Shown: one piece after another, positions 1 to 8,633 of the stretch
How the letters are laid out: each line of letters opens with the position of its first letter
How positions within the stretch are numbered: the first letter of the stretch is position 1
Source of the DNA: Jingyaoa shaoxingensis
Lineage (GTDB): Bacteria > Bacillota > Clostridia > Lachnospirales > Lachnospiraceae
Assembly: GCF_014385005.1 (NCBI RefSeq)
Contig: NZ_JACRSZ010000003.1
Location: forward strand, 62,001 to 126,000
Reading direction: 5' to 3'
DNA length: 64,000 nt
Position numbers and translations under genes: made by a program
The notes under the pieces: model-generated
Databases searched by the model: none
What the model was told of the DNA's origin: nothing
What the model saw: the letters and a program-made list of their open reading frames with translations, nothing else

Positions 1-106
1 CTGCGATCATTTGTGTACCTTCCCTGATATTTTTTCTCATCGATTCAAAATTATATGCAATCGCATCCAGATCCACGGTTACATACGTTCTGCTATAACT
101 GTTCAT
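1..106 (-). CDS. alr: Alanine racemase, N-terminal part (runs off the left edge)
   Basis: The minus strand from 106 opens a frame of 35 codons that runs off the window. It contains YVTVDLDAIAYNFESMRKN, the usual first beta strand and helix of PLP-dependent alanine racemases (VDLDAIxxN). The PLP lysine motif would follow outside the window. It starts 10 bases after the nnrD stop, so it is probably the last gene of a rex-nnrD-alr transcript. Alr makes D-alanine for peptidoglycan. The identification rests on the N-terminus only. Confidence 0.75.
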   Translation of the reverse strand, partial: MNSYSRTYVTVDLDAIAYNFESMRKNIREGTQMIA

Positions 107-116
107 GATGCCCCTT

Positions 117-959
117 TCATTCTATACCATATAAAATTCGATCTGCGATATCACCTGCCATCATGGAATAGGTCCCACGCTCTTTCCTGACAGTGTCGCC
201 TGCCAGTCCATGGACATATACCCCCAGTCTTGCAGCCTCAAAAAGATCCATCTTCTGTGCGAGAAATGCACCGATCACCCCGGTAAGCACATCCCCGCTT
301 CCGCCAGTTGCCATTCCATGATTCCCGGTATTGTTTATATATTCATCCAGACCATCCGTCACAACCGTATGACTGCCTTTTAATACTGTGACCAGATGAT
401 GCTCCCGTGCATAATCCAAGGCTATTTTGCTACGATGTTCCTGTATCTCCTTTACCGGAATGCCCGTAAGACGGCTCATTTCCATAGGATGGGGTGTCAC
501 AACAAACGAATCTTGAGCCAGCTTATACCATTGAGGATGAGATGCCAGGAGATTAAGAGCATCTGCATCCAGTACCTTAGGAAGTCTGTTTTTTAATATT
601 GTCTGCAGAATTTCTCCCGCACATGTCGATTTTCCCAACCCAGGTCCTGCTGCCACGGCTGTTATCCCCTGAAGCGCAGTCTCAAGCTGAGATCTGTCCC
701 ACCGCTCAGGCTGATAGGTGATCAATACTGCCTCAGGCAGAAGTTCCTGCAAAATCACACGGTTACATTCTTCCGTATAGATGTAGACCAGTCCCACGCC
801 GCTGCGGTAGGCCGCTTTTCCCGCAAGATAAGCTGCTCCACACATATTACGGCTGCCGGCAGCCAGCAGAAGCTTTCCATAGTCGCCCTTATTGGAATCT
901 TCATATCTTGGTGGCAGCTTTTCTTTCAGTTCCCATTCTTCATATGATTGTATCTGCAT
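117..959 (-). CDS. nnrD: ADP-dependent (S)-NAD(P)H-hydrate dehydratase
   Basis: A 280-aa stand-alone YjeF C-terminal (carbohydrate kinase-like) domain that dehydrates damaged NADHX/NADPHX at the expense of ADP. Visible marks are LLAAGS near residues 31-36, AAGPGLG near 103, VVTPHPMEMSRLTG in the middle, and the phosphate-binding GMATGGSGDVLTG at 215-227. Many bacteria fuse this domain to the NnrE epimerase; here no epimerase domain is present, so the epimerase must be elsewhere or absent. It lies between rex and alr in the same orientation. Placing a NAD(P)H repair gene beside the NADH-sensing repressor Rex is thematically consistent, but that link is inference. Confidence 0.9.
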   Translation of the reverse strand: MQIQSYEEWELKEKLPPRYEDSNKGDYGKLLLAAGSRNMCGAAYLAGKAAYRSGVGLVYIYTEECNRVILQELLPEAVLITYQPERWDRSQLETALQGITAVAAGPGLGKSTCAGEILQTILKNRLPKVLDADALNLLASHPQWYKLAQDSFVVTPHPMEMSRLTGIPVKEIQEHRSKIALDYAREHHLVTVLKGSHTVVTDGLDEYINNTGNHGMATGGSGDVLTGVIGAFLAQKMDLFEAARLGVYVHGLAGDTVRKERGTYSMMAGDIADRILYGIE

Positions 960-965
960 TTATTC

Positions 966-1022
966 TCCAAAAGAAAGGCTGCCAAATCCATTCACGGAAT
1001 GTCCCGGAAATCCTCTGGCAGC
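966..1022 (-). terminator. Possible weak terminator or attenuator between rex and nnrD
   Basis: On the minus strand GCTGCCA (1022-1016) pairs with TGGCAGC (984-978), with partial pairing inside, followed by a T-rich stretch (TTTCTTTT). It lies in the 71-base gap between rex and nnrD and could reduce read-through. The loop is long and the T-run is broken, so support is modest. Confidence 0.35.
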
Positions 1023-1030
1023 ATTGCTTT

Positions 1031-1669
1031 TTATTTCTTTTTGTCTTTTCTGTTAATATTATAAGATAACTGCATCAGACTCTCTGACAAATGCACATTC
1101 TCTACTACAATATCAGACGGCAAATCCAGATCCGTATGAGCAAAATTCCAGATTGCCTTGACACCACCTTTTACCAACAGAGGCGCGATCTCTTCTGCTC
1201 CGGTCTTTGGCAGTGTCAGCGTTGCAATATCAATGTCATGTGAATTCAGAAAAGCCGGCAATTTATCATCTGTCATAATCTGTATACCACGTATGGTTGT
1301 TCCTTCCAGATCAGGATTGGTATCAAAAATTCCTATAATACGAAATCCACGTTTTTCGAATTTTACATAGTTAGCAATTGCCTGTCCCAGATGTCCTGCA
1401 CCGATAATGATCATATTGTATGTCTTGTCAAGCCCAAGGATTTTTCCGATCTCATTGTAAAGATATTTTACATTGTATCCATATCCCTGCTGCCCGAATC
1501 CGCCAAAATTATTCAAATCCTGACGGATCTGTGATGCAGTAACCTGCATTCTGTCACTTAATTCATTTGATGAAATACGCTCCACTTTGTGTTCCAGTAA
1601 TTCGCCCAGATATCGGTAGTAGCGTGGAAGACGCTTTATTACGGCTTTTGAAATTTCCCGTTCCTGCAC
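1031..1669 (-). CDS. rex: Redox-sensing transcriptional repressor Rex
   Basis: A 212-aa protein of typical Rex length. The N-terminal winged helix includes AVIKRLPRYYRYL and ITASQ-like residues around 43-60 (TASQIRQDLNNFGGFG). The NAD(H) Rossmann domain starts with IIIGAGHLGQA at 87-97, and the domain-swapped C-terminal helix ends the protein. Rex senses the NADH/NAD+ ratio and represses fermentation genes through TTGTTAA-N4-TTAACAA operators. A 17/18 match to that operator lies at the adhE promoter in this window (11273-11290). Weaker matches lie at the coo and acsD promoters and just upstream of rex (1724-1741, 15/18). Confidence 0.96.
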   Translation of the reverse strand: MQEREISKAVIKRLPRYYRYLGELLEHKVERISSNELSDRMQVTASQIRQDLNNFGGFGQQGYGYNVKYLYNEIGKILGLDKTYNMIIIGAGHLGQAIANYVKFEKRGFRIIGIFDTNPDLEGTTIRGIQIMTDDKLPAFLNSHDIDIATLTLPKTGAEEIAPLLVKGGVKAIWNFAHTDLDLPSDIVVENVHLSESLMQLSYNINRKDKKK

Positions 1670-1741
1670 TGATTCGTCACCCCCGTAAATTGAATTTTAA
1701 TACTTTTCTTTCAGTATACATTACTGTTAAATACTTGTCAA

Positions 1742-3061
1742 TTAACGAGATGCTGTAATAAATACATGATAAATCGCACGGGTTGCTTTCTCAAAATCTT
1801 TTTCATTGACACCGATGATAATATTCAACTCACTGGATCCCTGATCAATCATACGAATATTAATATCCTCTTTTGCAAGAGCCGCAAACAGCTTGCCCGC
1901 AGTACCTTCCGTAGACTTCATACCTCTTCCCACTACTGCAATCAATGCAATATTGGAATGAATTTCCAGAAAATCAGGATCCACACTACGGTGAAGTCCT
2001 GCCAGGATCTTCTGTTCTTTTTCTTCAAAATCAGACTGCTGTACAAACACACTCATGGTATCAATACCGGAAGGCATATGTTCAAAGGATAATCCATTCT
2101 CTTCAAAAACACTTAACACTCTTCTGCCAAATCCAATCTCCGTATTCATACGGTCCTTTTCCAGATTGACAGAAGCAAATCCCTTCTTGCCAGCAATACC
2201 GGTGATGGTATACTTTGGTTTCTTACAGGTGCTCTCTACAATCAGGGTACCAGGTGCAGATGGATCATTGGTATTCTTGATATTAATTGGAATACCTTCT
2301 CTTCTGACCGGGAAAATTGCTTCATCATGAAGTACAGACGCTCCCATATAAGCAAGTTCACGCAGTTCACGGTATGTGATAATCTCAATCGGTTCCGGAT
2401 TCTCTACAATATGTGGATCCGTTACAAGGAATCCTGATACATCGGTCCAGTTCTCATACAGATCTGCTTTCACTGCACGTGCAACAATAGATCCGGTAAT
2501 ATCGGATCCACCTCTGGAAAATGTCTTAATCGTTCCGTTTGGCATAGCACCATAAAAACCGGGAATGACTGCACAGTCTGTCTTCTCCAGCCGCAGACTC
2601 AGAATATTATTGGTCTTCTCGGAATCAAATTCTCCGTCTTCATCAAAAAAGATCACTTCTGCCGCATCGATAAATTCAAATCCAAGATAATTTGCCATAA
2701 TGATACCATTCAGATATTCTCCTCTGGATGCCGCATAATTCACGCCTGCACCATTTTTGAAGTATTCATAAATCTTATCAAATTCCTTATCCAGTGAAAG
2801 GTCCAGGTGTAATCCTTCAATAATCTCGTTATATCTCTCATGGATCTTATCCAGTTTTTCTTCAAAATTACTTCCGCTCACTGCGGTATCATAGCAATCA
2901 TAAAGCATATCAGTGACCTTGGTATCTCCACTGAAACGTTTGCCCGGAGCGGATGGAATCACATATCTTCTGTGTTTGTCTGCTGTAATAATACTTTTTA
3001 CCTTACTGAATTGCTGTGCACTTGCCAGCGAACTTCCTCCGAACTTTACTACTTTTTTCAT
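1742..3061 (-). CDS. lysC: Aspartate kinase
   Basis: Catalyses the ATP-dependent phosphorylation of aspartate, the first step to lysine, threonine, methionine and diaminopimelate. The frame is open to 3088, but the start at 3061 is preferred because AGGAGG sits 7 bases before it; this gives 439 aa. The amino-acid kinase domain begins VVKFGGSS (4-11), with the substrate loop TFSRGGSDITG in the middle, and two ACT repeats follow in the last ~150 residues (IALIAVVGRGMKS in the second). The length fits a monofunctional enzyme with no homoserine dehydrogenase. The gene is divergent from the ABC-F gene. I see no lysine riboswitch in the 132-base gap. Confidence 0.93.
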   Translation of the reverse strand: MKKVVKFGGSSLASAQQFSKVKSIITADKHRRYVIPSAPGKRFSGDTKVTDMLYDCYDTAVSGSNFEEKLDKIHERYNEIIEGLHLDLSLDKEFDKIYEYFKNGAGVNYAASRGEYLNGIIMANYLGFEFIDAAEVIFFDEDGEFDSEKTNNILSLRLEKTDCAVIPGFYGAMPNGTIKTFSRGGSDITGSIVARAVKADLYENWTDVSGFLVTDPHIVENPEPIEIITYRELRELAYMGASVLHDEAIFPVRREGIPINIKNTNDPSAPGTLIVESTCKKPKYTITGIAGKKGFASVNLEKDRMNTEIGFGRRVLSVFEENGLSFEHMPSGIDTMSVFVQQSDFEEKEQKILAGLHRSVDPDFLEIHSNIALIAVVGRGMKSTEGTAGKLFAALAKEDINIRMIDQGSSELNIIIGVNEKDFEKATRAIYHVFITASR

Positions 3062-3193
3062 ACGAAATCCTCCTATGTATCGCTTCAATGTAATATATTA
3101 CTGCATTTTTTGCAAAAAAGCTAGAGTAAATTACAGGAATATGTTAAACTGTATCCGGCAATGCCCAAATCAGTTAGAAATAGGATGTGAATT

Positions 3194-5116
3194 ATGATAC
3201 TATCTTGCAGTCATATAGATAAGGCTTTTGGAGCCAAACATGTTTTAAAAGACGTTACTTTTCACGTGGAGGAACGGGAAAAGGCAGCAATTGTTGGAAT
3301 CAACGGTGCCGGTAAGTCTACACTCCTGAAAATTATTATGAATCAGTTAGCTGCCGATCAGGGAGAAGTTACGCTGTCCAAGGGTGCAACCATTGGATAT
3401 CTTGCGCAGCACGAAGCAGTATCCAGTGAGCATACGATCTACGAAGAACTTCTGGAAGTGAAAAAAGACATTATCGCTATGGAAGAAAAGCTACGTTCTC
3501 TGGAACAGGATATGAAGGACCAGGAGGGCGAAACACTCTCTGCCACACTGGATCTTTACCACCGGCTGAGCACAGAATTCGAAAACCAGAATGGCTATGC
3601 ATATAAAAGTGAACTGACCGGTGTATTAAAAGGTCTGGGATTTGAAGAAGAAGAATTCTCCAAGTCCATCTCCACTCTTTCCGGTGGACAGAAAACACGC
3701 GTTGCACTGGGTAAACTGCTGCTCTCCCGCCCGGATATTATTTTACTAGATGAACCAACCAACCACCTGGATATGAATTCCATTGCCTGGCTGGAAACTT
3801 TCCTACTGAATTATCCCGGTGCTGTCCTGATCGTGGCACATGACCGTTATTTCTTAAATAAAGTAGTTACCAAGGTCGTAGAACTGGATAACGGAAAAGC
3901 TACTGTATTTCTCGGCAATTATTCTGATTATGCACAGAAAAAAGCAATGCTGCGTGATGCCCAGCTAAAAGCATGGATGAATCAGCAGCAGGAAATTAAG
4001 CATCAGGAGCAGGTCATCGCAAAACTGAAATCCTTCAACCGGGAAAAAAGCATTAAGCGTGCAGAAAGCCGGGAAAAGATGCTGGATAAGATAGAACGTC
4101 TGGACAAGCCGATGGAACTAGACAATGAGATCCATCTTCAGCTTCATCCCCGTGTGGAGAGCGGTGAAGACGTCCTGAAGGTAGAGCACCTATCCAAGTC
4201 CTTCGGCAATCTTTCTCTGTTTTCTGACTTGAACTTTTTTATAAAACGCGGAGAAAAAGTGGCTATTATCGGCAATAACGGGACCGGTAAAACAACGATT
4301 CTGAAAATCATTAATTCCGTTATCGAAGCAGACGCCGGTTCCTTCACACTGGGAAGCAAAGTGCATATCGGATATTACGATCAGGAACATCATGTCCTGC
4401 ATATGGAAAAAACACTGTTTGAGGAAATCGCAGATGACTACCCTGCTTTGACCAATACAGAGATCCGCAATACACTGGCAGCATTCCTCTTTACCGGAGA
4501 TGACGTATTCAAGCAGATCAAAGACTTAAGCGGTGGTGAACGGGGACGTGTATCTCTTGCCAAGCTGATGCTGTCTGAAGCAAACTTCCTGATTCTGGAT
4601 GAGCCGACCAACCACCTGGACATTATCTCCAAAGAGATCCTGGAAAATGCCCTGAATCAATACACCGGAACGGTGCTGTATGTGTCCCATGACCGTTATT
4701 TCATTAATCAGACCGCCAGCCGGATTCTCGATTTGACAGGAAATACTCTGGTTAATTATATTGGAAATTATGACTATTATCTGGAAAAGCGTGAAGAACT
4801 GACCAGTATTTATGCTCCATCTTCCGATACGGCTGTTTCTGAGAACAAGACAGTATCCGAAACATCTTCCAGCAATAAGGATGACTGGCAAAAACGTAAA
4901 GAAGAACAGGCCAAAGAACGAAAACGCCAGAATGACCTGAAAAAAGCAGAAGATCAGATCCAGAAGCTGGAATCCAGAGATCAGGAAATTGACGATCTGA
5001 TGTGTCTGGAATCTGTCTACACCGATGTGGCAAAATGTATGGAACTGAACAAAGAAAAGGCAGAGATCGCAGAAAAACTGGAAGCTCTGTATGAAGTATG
5101 GGAATCCCTGATGTAA
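3194..5116 (+). CDS. ABC-F family ATP-binding protein (ribosome-associated type)
   Basis: A 640-aa protein with two ABC nucleotide-binding domains and no membrane segment, the ABC-F layout. Domain 1 has Walker A GINGAGKST (about 35-43), signature LSGGQKTR (about 163) and Walker B LLDEPTNHLD. Domain 2 has GNNGTGKTT (about 359), DLSGGERGR and LILDEPTNHLD. The inter-domain linker (about residues 240-300) is charged and helical, and the C-terminal ~90 residues form a Lys/Glu-rich coiled coil. Family members act on the ribosome in translation or antibiotic protection. Length and C-terminal coiled coil resemble YdiF/Uup-type housekeeping members more than dedicated resistance factors, but the sub-family is not proven. 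Confidence 0.9.
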   Translation: MILSCSHIDKAFGAKHVLKDVTFHVEEREKAAIVGINGAGKSTLLKIIMNQLAADQGEVTLSKGATIGYLAQHEAVSSEHTIYEELLEVKKDIIAMEEKLRSLEQDMKDQEGETLSATLDLYHRLSTEFENQNGYAYKSELTGVLKGLGFEEEEFSKSISTLSGGQKTRVALGKLLLSRPDIILLDEPTNHLDMNSIAWLETFLLNYPGAVLIVAHDRYFLNKVVTKVVELDNGKATVFLGNYSDYAQKKAMLRDAQLKAWMNQQQEIKHQEQVIAKLKSFNREKSIKRAESREKMLDKIERLDKPMELDNEIHLQLHPRVESGEDVLKVEHLSKSFGNLSLFSDLNFFIKRGEKVAIIGNNGTGKTTILKIINSVIEADAGSFTLGSKVHIGYYDQEHHVLHMEKTLFEEIADDYPALTNTEIRNTLAAFLFTGDDVFKQIKDLSGGERGRVSLAKLMLSEANFLILDEPTNHLDIISKEILENALNQYTGTVLYVSHDRYFINQTASRILDLTGNTLVNYIGNYDYYLEKREELTSIYAPSSDTAVSENKTVSETSSSNKDDWQKRKEEQAKERKRQNDLKKAEDQIQKLESRDQEIDDLMCLESVYTDVAKCMELNKEKAEIAEKLEALYEVWESLM

Positions 5117-5151
5117 GGACTTCACACATTCAAATAAAGTGTCAGTAAAGC

Positions 5152-5189
5152 AAAGAACACATGAACTTCAGACAGTTCATGTGTTCTTT
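5152..5189. terminator. Bidirectional terminator between the ABC-F gene and icd
   Basis: A perfect 16-bp stem (5152-5167 with 5174-5189) and a 6-base loop (TCAGAC) lie between the convergent ABC-F gene and isocitrate dehydrogenase gene. T-rich sequence follows on the plus strand (TTTCACGTTCTTCTTATTTT). Confidence 0.8.
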
Positions 5190-5210
5190 CACGTTCTTCT
5201 TATTTTATTC

Positions 5211-6419
5211 TTATAATGAAGCCTCCAGATTTTCACGAATGGCACAAATAAAATCCTTACTGTTCAATACAACCGGGTGTTCCAGTGTGGTAATCAATGC
5301 CAAGTCCTTTGTCATTTTTCCGCTCTCGATGGTATCCAGAGTTGCCTTTTCCAGTTTATCTGCAAACGTCATTAATTCCGGAATCCGATCCAGTTCTCCC
5401 CTTTTTCTCAGAGCTCCGCTCCATGCAAAAATGGTTGCCACGGAATTAGTAGAGGTCTCTTCTCCCTTCAGGTGTTTGTAATAGTGTCTCTGTACCGTTC
5501 CATGTGCTGCTTCATACTCGAAGTTGCCGTCCGGAGAAACAAGCACAGAGGTCATCATGGCAAGAGAACCAAACGCAGAAGAAATCATGTCGCTCATAAC
5601 GTCACCGTCATAATTCTTGCATGCCCAAATATAGCCGCCTTCTGATTTCATAACACGTGCTACTGCATCATCAATCAGGGTATAGAAATAGGTAATACCG
5701 GCTTCTTTGAACTTGTCAGCATATTCCTTTTCATAGATCTCCTGCATAATGTCTTTAAACGTATGATCGTATTTTTTGGAAATAGTATCCTTGGTTGCAA
5801 ACCAGAGATCCTGTCTGGTATCCAGTGCATAAGAAAAACAGCTTCTGGCATAGCTCTCAATGGACTTGTTCAGATTATGCATACCCTGCAGTACACCAGG
5901 TCCTTTAAATTCATGAATCGTTTCTTTCATGACCGTTCCATCTTCACCGGTAAATACCAGTTCAGCCTTTCCAGGTCCCGGTACTTTCATCTCAACAGAC
6001 TTATATACATCACCATAAGCATGTCTGGCAATGGTGATTGGTTTCTTCCAGGTACGAACATTCGGCTCAATGCCCTTTACAATAATCGGTGTACGGAATA
6101 CCGTTCCGTCAAGCAGTGCACGGATGGTTCCATTTGGACTTTTCCACATCTCTTTCAGATGATATTCTTCCATGCGGGCAGCATTTGGTGTGATAGTTGC
6201 ACATTTTACCGCAACACCATATTTCTTTGTTGCCATTGCGCTGTCCACTGTAACCTGGTCATTGGTCGCATCTCTGTGTTCCAGTCCAAGATCATAGTAT
6301 TCTGTCTTCAGGTCAATAAATGGCAGCAGTAATTCATCCTTGATCATTTTCCAGAGTATTCTGGTCATCTCATCTCCGTCCATCTCTACCAGTGGGGTTA
6401 TCATTTTAATTTTATCCAT
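5211..6419 (-). CDS. icd: NADP-type isocitrate dehydrogenase (subfamily II, eukaryote-like)
   Basis: Oxidative decarboxylation of isocitrate to 2-oxoglutarate. The 402-aa sequence has the family II hallmarks: [12 protein letters not shown] at the N-terminus, the substrate loop KSPNGTIR near residue 93-100, the metal-binding [13 protein letters not shown], and [10 protein letters not shown] in the nucleotide pocket. It is the last gene of a three-gene operon (Re-citrate synthase, GntR regulator, icd), with a 19-base gap to the regulator. With the citrate synthase it forms the oxidative arm to 2-oxoglutarate for glutamate synthesis. Aconitase, the step between, is not in this window. NADP preference is inferred from the family. 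Confidence 0.93.
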   Translation of the reverse strand: MDKIKMITPLVEMDGDEMTRILWKMIKDELLLPFIDLKTEYYDLGLEHRDATNDQVTVDSAMATKKYGVAVKCATITPNAARMEEYHLKEMWKSPNGTIRALLDGTVFRTPIIVKGIEPNVRTWKKPITIARHAYGDVYKSVEMKVPGPGKAELVFTGEDGTVMKETIHEFKGPGVLQGMHNLNKSIESYARSCFSYALDTRQDLWFATKDTISKKYDHTFKDIMQEIYEKEYADKFKEAGITYFYTLIDDAVARVMKSEGGYIWACKNYDGDVMSDMISSAFGSLAMMTSVLVSPDGNFEYEAAHGTVQRHYYKHLKGEETSTNSVATIFAWSGALRKRGELDRIPELMTFADKLEKATLDTIESGKMTKDLALITTLEHPVVLNSKDFICAIRENLEASL

Positions 6420-6437
6420 TATTCTGTCCTCATCTCT

Positions 6438-7082
6438 CTATGATTCATGTTCCATATGAATGTTGGCAATTGCATTTAAAATATGCCTGGTTGCCAGTTC
6501 ATCTGCTTTTTTTGCATCTTTCGCTTTAATTGCTTCCAGAATCTCCTCATGTTCCTGAGTAGACTTTTTTGCCCGTTCCTGACGCTTCAGAGAACGCAGT
6601 CTCGCCTTCTGTACATACTGATGATAATCTTTTAACTGGTGCTCCAGCATTTTGCTTCCACAGGATTCAAAAAGTACTTCATGGAACTGGCTATCCATAT
6701 TCAGCAGATGCTCCATATCCTTTTTTTCTTCGTAAAATTTGGAAAGGAGAATAATCTCTTCTAATTTATCCAGTTGTGGCTGCGTAATGAATGAAACAGC
6801 CATCTCTGCACACAGCCCTTCCAGACGTGCCCGGATACGAAAAATATCTTCCACATCTTTGGCAGTAATTCCTTTTACATGGGCACCTCTGTTCGGAAAA
6901 ATCTCTACCAGCCCTTCCTGCTCCAGCTGACGGAGTGCCTCTCTTACAGGTGTACGGCTGACACCCAGCTTCTTGGAAAGACTTATCTCCCTCAGCTCTG
7001 CCCCATCCTCGAATTCACCTGCAAGAATACTGTTTTTTAGCTGGGTAAATACTTTCCCGCCTAATGAATAATGATCGTCCAT
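6438..7082 (-). CDS. GntR/FadR-type (FCD domain) transcriptional regulator
   Basis: A 214-aa regulator. The N-terminal winged helix carries LSKKLGVSRTPVREALRQLE (about 30-50) and GLVEIFPNRGAHV, the classic GntR DNA-binding pattern. The all-helical FCD effector domain follows (AEMAV near 90, SQFHEVLFE, and paired His residues expected to hold metal or a carboxylate ligand). It lies between Re-citrate synthase (12-base gap) and icd (19-base gap), so it is cotranscribed with them. The perfect palindrome over the operon promoter (8522-8555) has the TTGTATAC core common for FadR-group regulators, making autoregulation by a TCA-related organic acid the simplest reading. The ligand is unknown. Confidence 0.92.
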   Translation of the reverse strand: MDDHYSLGGKVFTQLKNSILAGEFEDGAELREISLSKKLGVSRTPVREALRQLEQEGLVEIFPNRGAHVKGITAKDVEDIFRIRARLEGLCAEMAVSFITQPQLDKLEEIILLSKFYEEKKDMEHLLNMDSQFHEVLFESCGSKMLEHQLKDYHQYVQKARLRSLKRQERAKKSTQEHEEILEAIKAKDAKKADELATRHILNAIANIHMEHES

Positions 7083-7094
7083 TCTCTTCTCCTG

Positions 7095-8486
7095 TTATAC
7101 CAGATCATAATTTAATTTGGAACAGCAGTCTGCAATCACATCTGTCAGTTCATCATCTGTAATAACAGTTACACGTCCTTCCTCATATTCGTGATCTACC
7201 CATGCTTTTACCATCTTAACCAGTTCGCATTCTTTGTCCAGCTTTTTCTCTGCCGGCAGCTTATAGTATGTGTTGATCCAGTGAGCTATACCTGCAAGAC
7301 CGGATGTGTTGGACACTGATACCAGCACTGGTCTGTTTAAGAATTTTTCTGTATCAAAGATATTGTAGATCTCTTCATTCTTCAGAAGACCATCTGCATG
7401 AATACCTGCTCTTGTCACATTGAAATTCTTGCCGACAAACGGCGTACGTGACGGTACCGTATAACCGATCTCTTTTTCGTAGTATTCTTTTAATTCTGTA
7501 ATAACAGTGGTATCCATACCATCCAGTGAACCACGAAGCTGTGCATATTCAAATACCATTGCTTCCAGTGGTGTATTACCGGTACGTTCTCCGATTCCGA
7601 ACAGGGAACAGTTCACACCACATGCGCCGTAAAGCCATGCTGTAGTAGAGTTGCTGACTGCTTTATAGAAGTCATTGTGACCATGCCATTCAATCATCTC
7701 ACTTGGTACACCGGCATGGGTCATAATACCATAGATGATACCCTGTACAGAACGAGGGATCACAGCACCCGGATAGTTGACACCATATCCCATGGTATCA
7801 CAGCATCTTACTTTGACCGGAATCTTATATTCTTCTGACAGCTTCATTAATTCCAGACAGAATGGAATGACATAACCATAGATATCCGCTCTTGTGATAT
7901 CTTCCAGATGACATCTTGGGCTGATTCCCATATCCAGGCAGTCTCTGACGATACTTAAATAATGGAACATTGCCTGGAAACGTGTCATTTTCATCTTATA
8001 AAAAATATGATAATCGGAGCAACTTACCAGAATACCTGTTTCTTTTAATCCCATATCCTTTACAAGCTGGAAATCCTTCTTATTCGCACGGATCCAGCTG
8101 GTAACTTCCGGGAACTGATAGCCTTTTTCCAGACATTTCTCTACCGCATCACGGTCTTTCTTGCTGTACAGGAAAAACTCACAGGCACGTATCTTTCCAT
8201 TCGGACCGCCAAGTTTATGAAAATAGTCATAAATTCTTACAATCTGTTCTGTAGTATAAGGTTCTCTGGACTGTTGTCCATCACGGAAAGTTGTATCTGT
8301 AATCCAGATATCATCTGGCATATGGTGAGGTACAACTCGGTCATTAAATGCTATTTTTGGTACTTCATCGTACGGGAAAAGATTACGGAATACGTTCGGT
8401 GACTGTACATCAACCAGGGGATACATATGTTCTTCCAGTTCCAGAAGATTGGTCTTTTCATTCATTTTGACTTTTCTGTTTTCCAT
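7095..8486 (-). CDS. Re-type citrate synthase (DRE-TIM metallolyase family)
   Basis: A 463-aa DRE-TIM barrel protein related to homocitrate and isopropylmalate synthases. The metal/substrate motif is ITDTTFRDGQQSREPYT (about 62-78). The active-site EWHGHNDFYKAVSN segment and the GIGERTGNTPLEA motif follow. In anaerobic clostridia this lineage includes the characterised Re-citrate synthases, and cotranscription with isocitrate dehydrogenase supports citrate rather than homocitrate as the product. The start at 8486 has GAGGAG 7-8 bases upstream. It is the first gene of the operon, directly behind the palindrome-covered promoter. Homocitrate synthase activity cannot be excluded from sequence alone. 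Confidence 0.85.
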   Translation of the reverse strand: MENRKVKMNEKTNLLELEEHMYPLVDVQSPNVFRNLFPYDEVPKIAFNDRVVPHHMPDDIWITDTTFRDGQQSREPYTTEQIVRIYDYFHKLGGPNGKIRACEFFLYSKKDRDAVEKCLEKGYQFPEVTSWIRANKKDFQLVKDMGLKETGILVSCSDYHIFYKMKMTRFQAMFHYLSIVRDCLDMGISPRCHLEDITRADIYGYVIPFCLELMKLSEEYKIPVKVRCCDTMGYGVNYPGAVIPRSVQGIIYGIMTHAGVPSEMIEWHGHNDFYKAVSNSTTAWLYGACGVNCSLFGIGERTGNTPLEAMVFEYAQLRGSLDGMDTTVITELKEYYEKEIGYTVPSRTPFVGKNFNVTRAGIHADGLLKNEEIYNIFDTEKFLNRPVLVSVSNTSGLAGIAHWINTYYKLPAEKKLDKECELVKMVKAWVDHEYEEGRVTVITDDELTDVIADCCSKLNYDLV

Positions 8487-8521
8487 GATAACTCCTCGAT
8501 TCGATTGTTCGCTTTTGCTTT

Positions 8522-8561
8522 AGTTTTGTATAATTGTATACAATTATACAAAACTTGTCAA
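8522..8561 (-). promoter_or_regulatory. Promoter of the citrate synthase operon overlapped by a 34-bp perfect palindrome
   Basis: On the minus strand, -35 TTGACA (8561-8556) and -10 TACAAT (8538-8533) are separated by exactly 17 bases. A perfect inverted repeat with arms AGTTTTGTATAATTGTA and its complement spans 8522-8555, covering the whole spacer, the -10 box and the expected start site. The placement is that of a repressor operator. The likely binder is the GntR-type protein encoded by the second gene of the operon. Confidence 0.85.
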
Positions 8562-8590
8562 GAATAAAACATTATTTTTTTGAAGAGCAA

Positions 8591-8617
8591 GAAAACGGAG
8601 CTGCAATTGCAGCCCCG
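8591..8617 (-). terminator. Terminator after adhE
   Basis: A hairpin of CGGGGCTGCAA pairing with TTGCAGCTCCG (8617-8596, one G-U pair) lies 17 bases past the adhE stop. It is followed on the minus strand by TTTTC and a T-rich stretch. It separates adhE from the citrate synthase promoter. Confidence 0.65.
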
Positions 8618-8633
8618 CCTGGTAATATCTCTA

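Noticed and set aside
1742..3193. Lysine riboswitch upstream of aspartokinase
   Set aside because: The gap before lysC is only 132 bases and shows none of the conserved lysine-aptamer segments.
4526..5125. 199-codon frame antisense to the ABC-F C-terminus
   Set aside because: Antisense shadow of a Lys/Glu-rich coiled coil; Phe/Leu-rich composition with no start signal.
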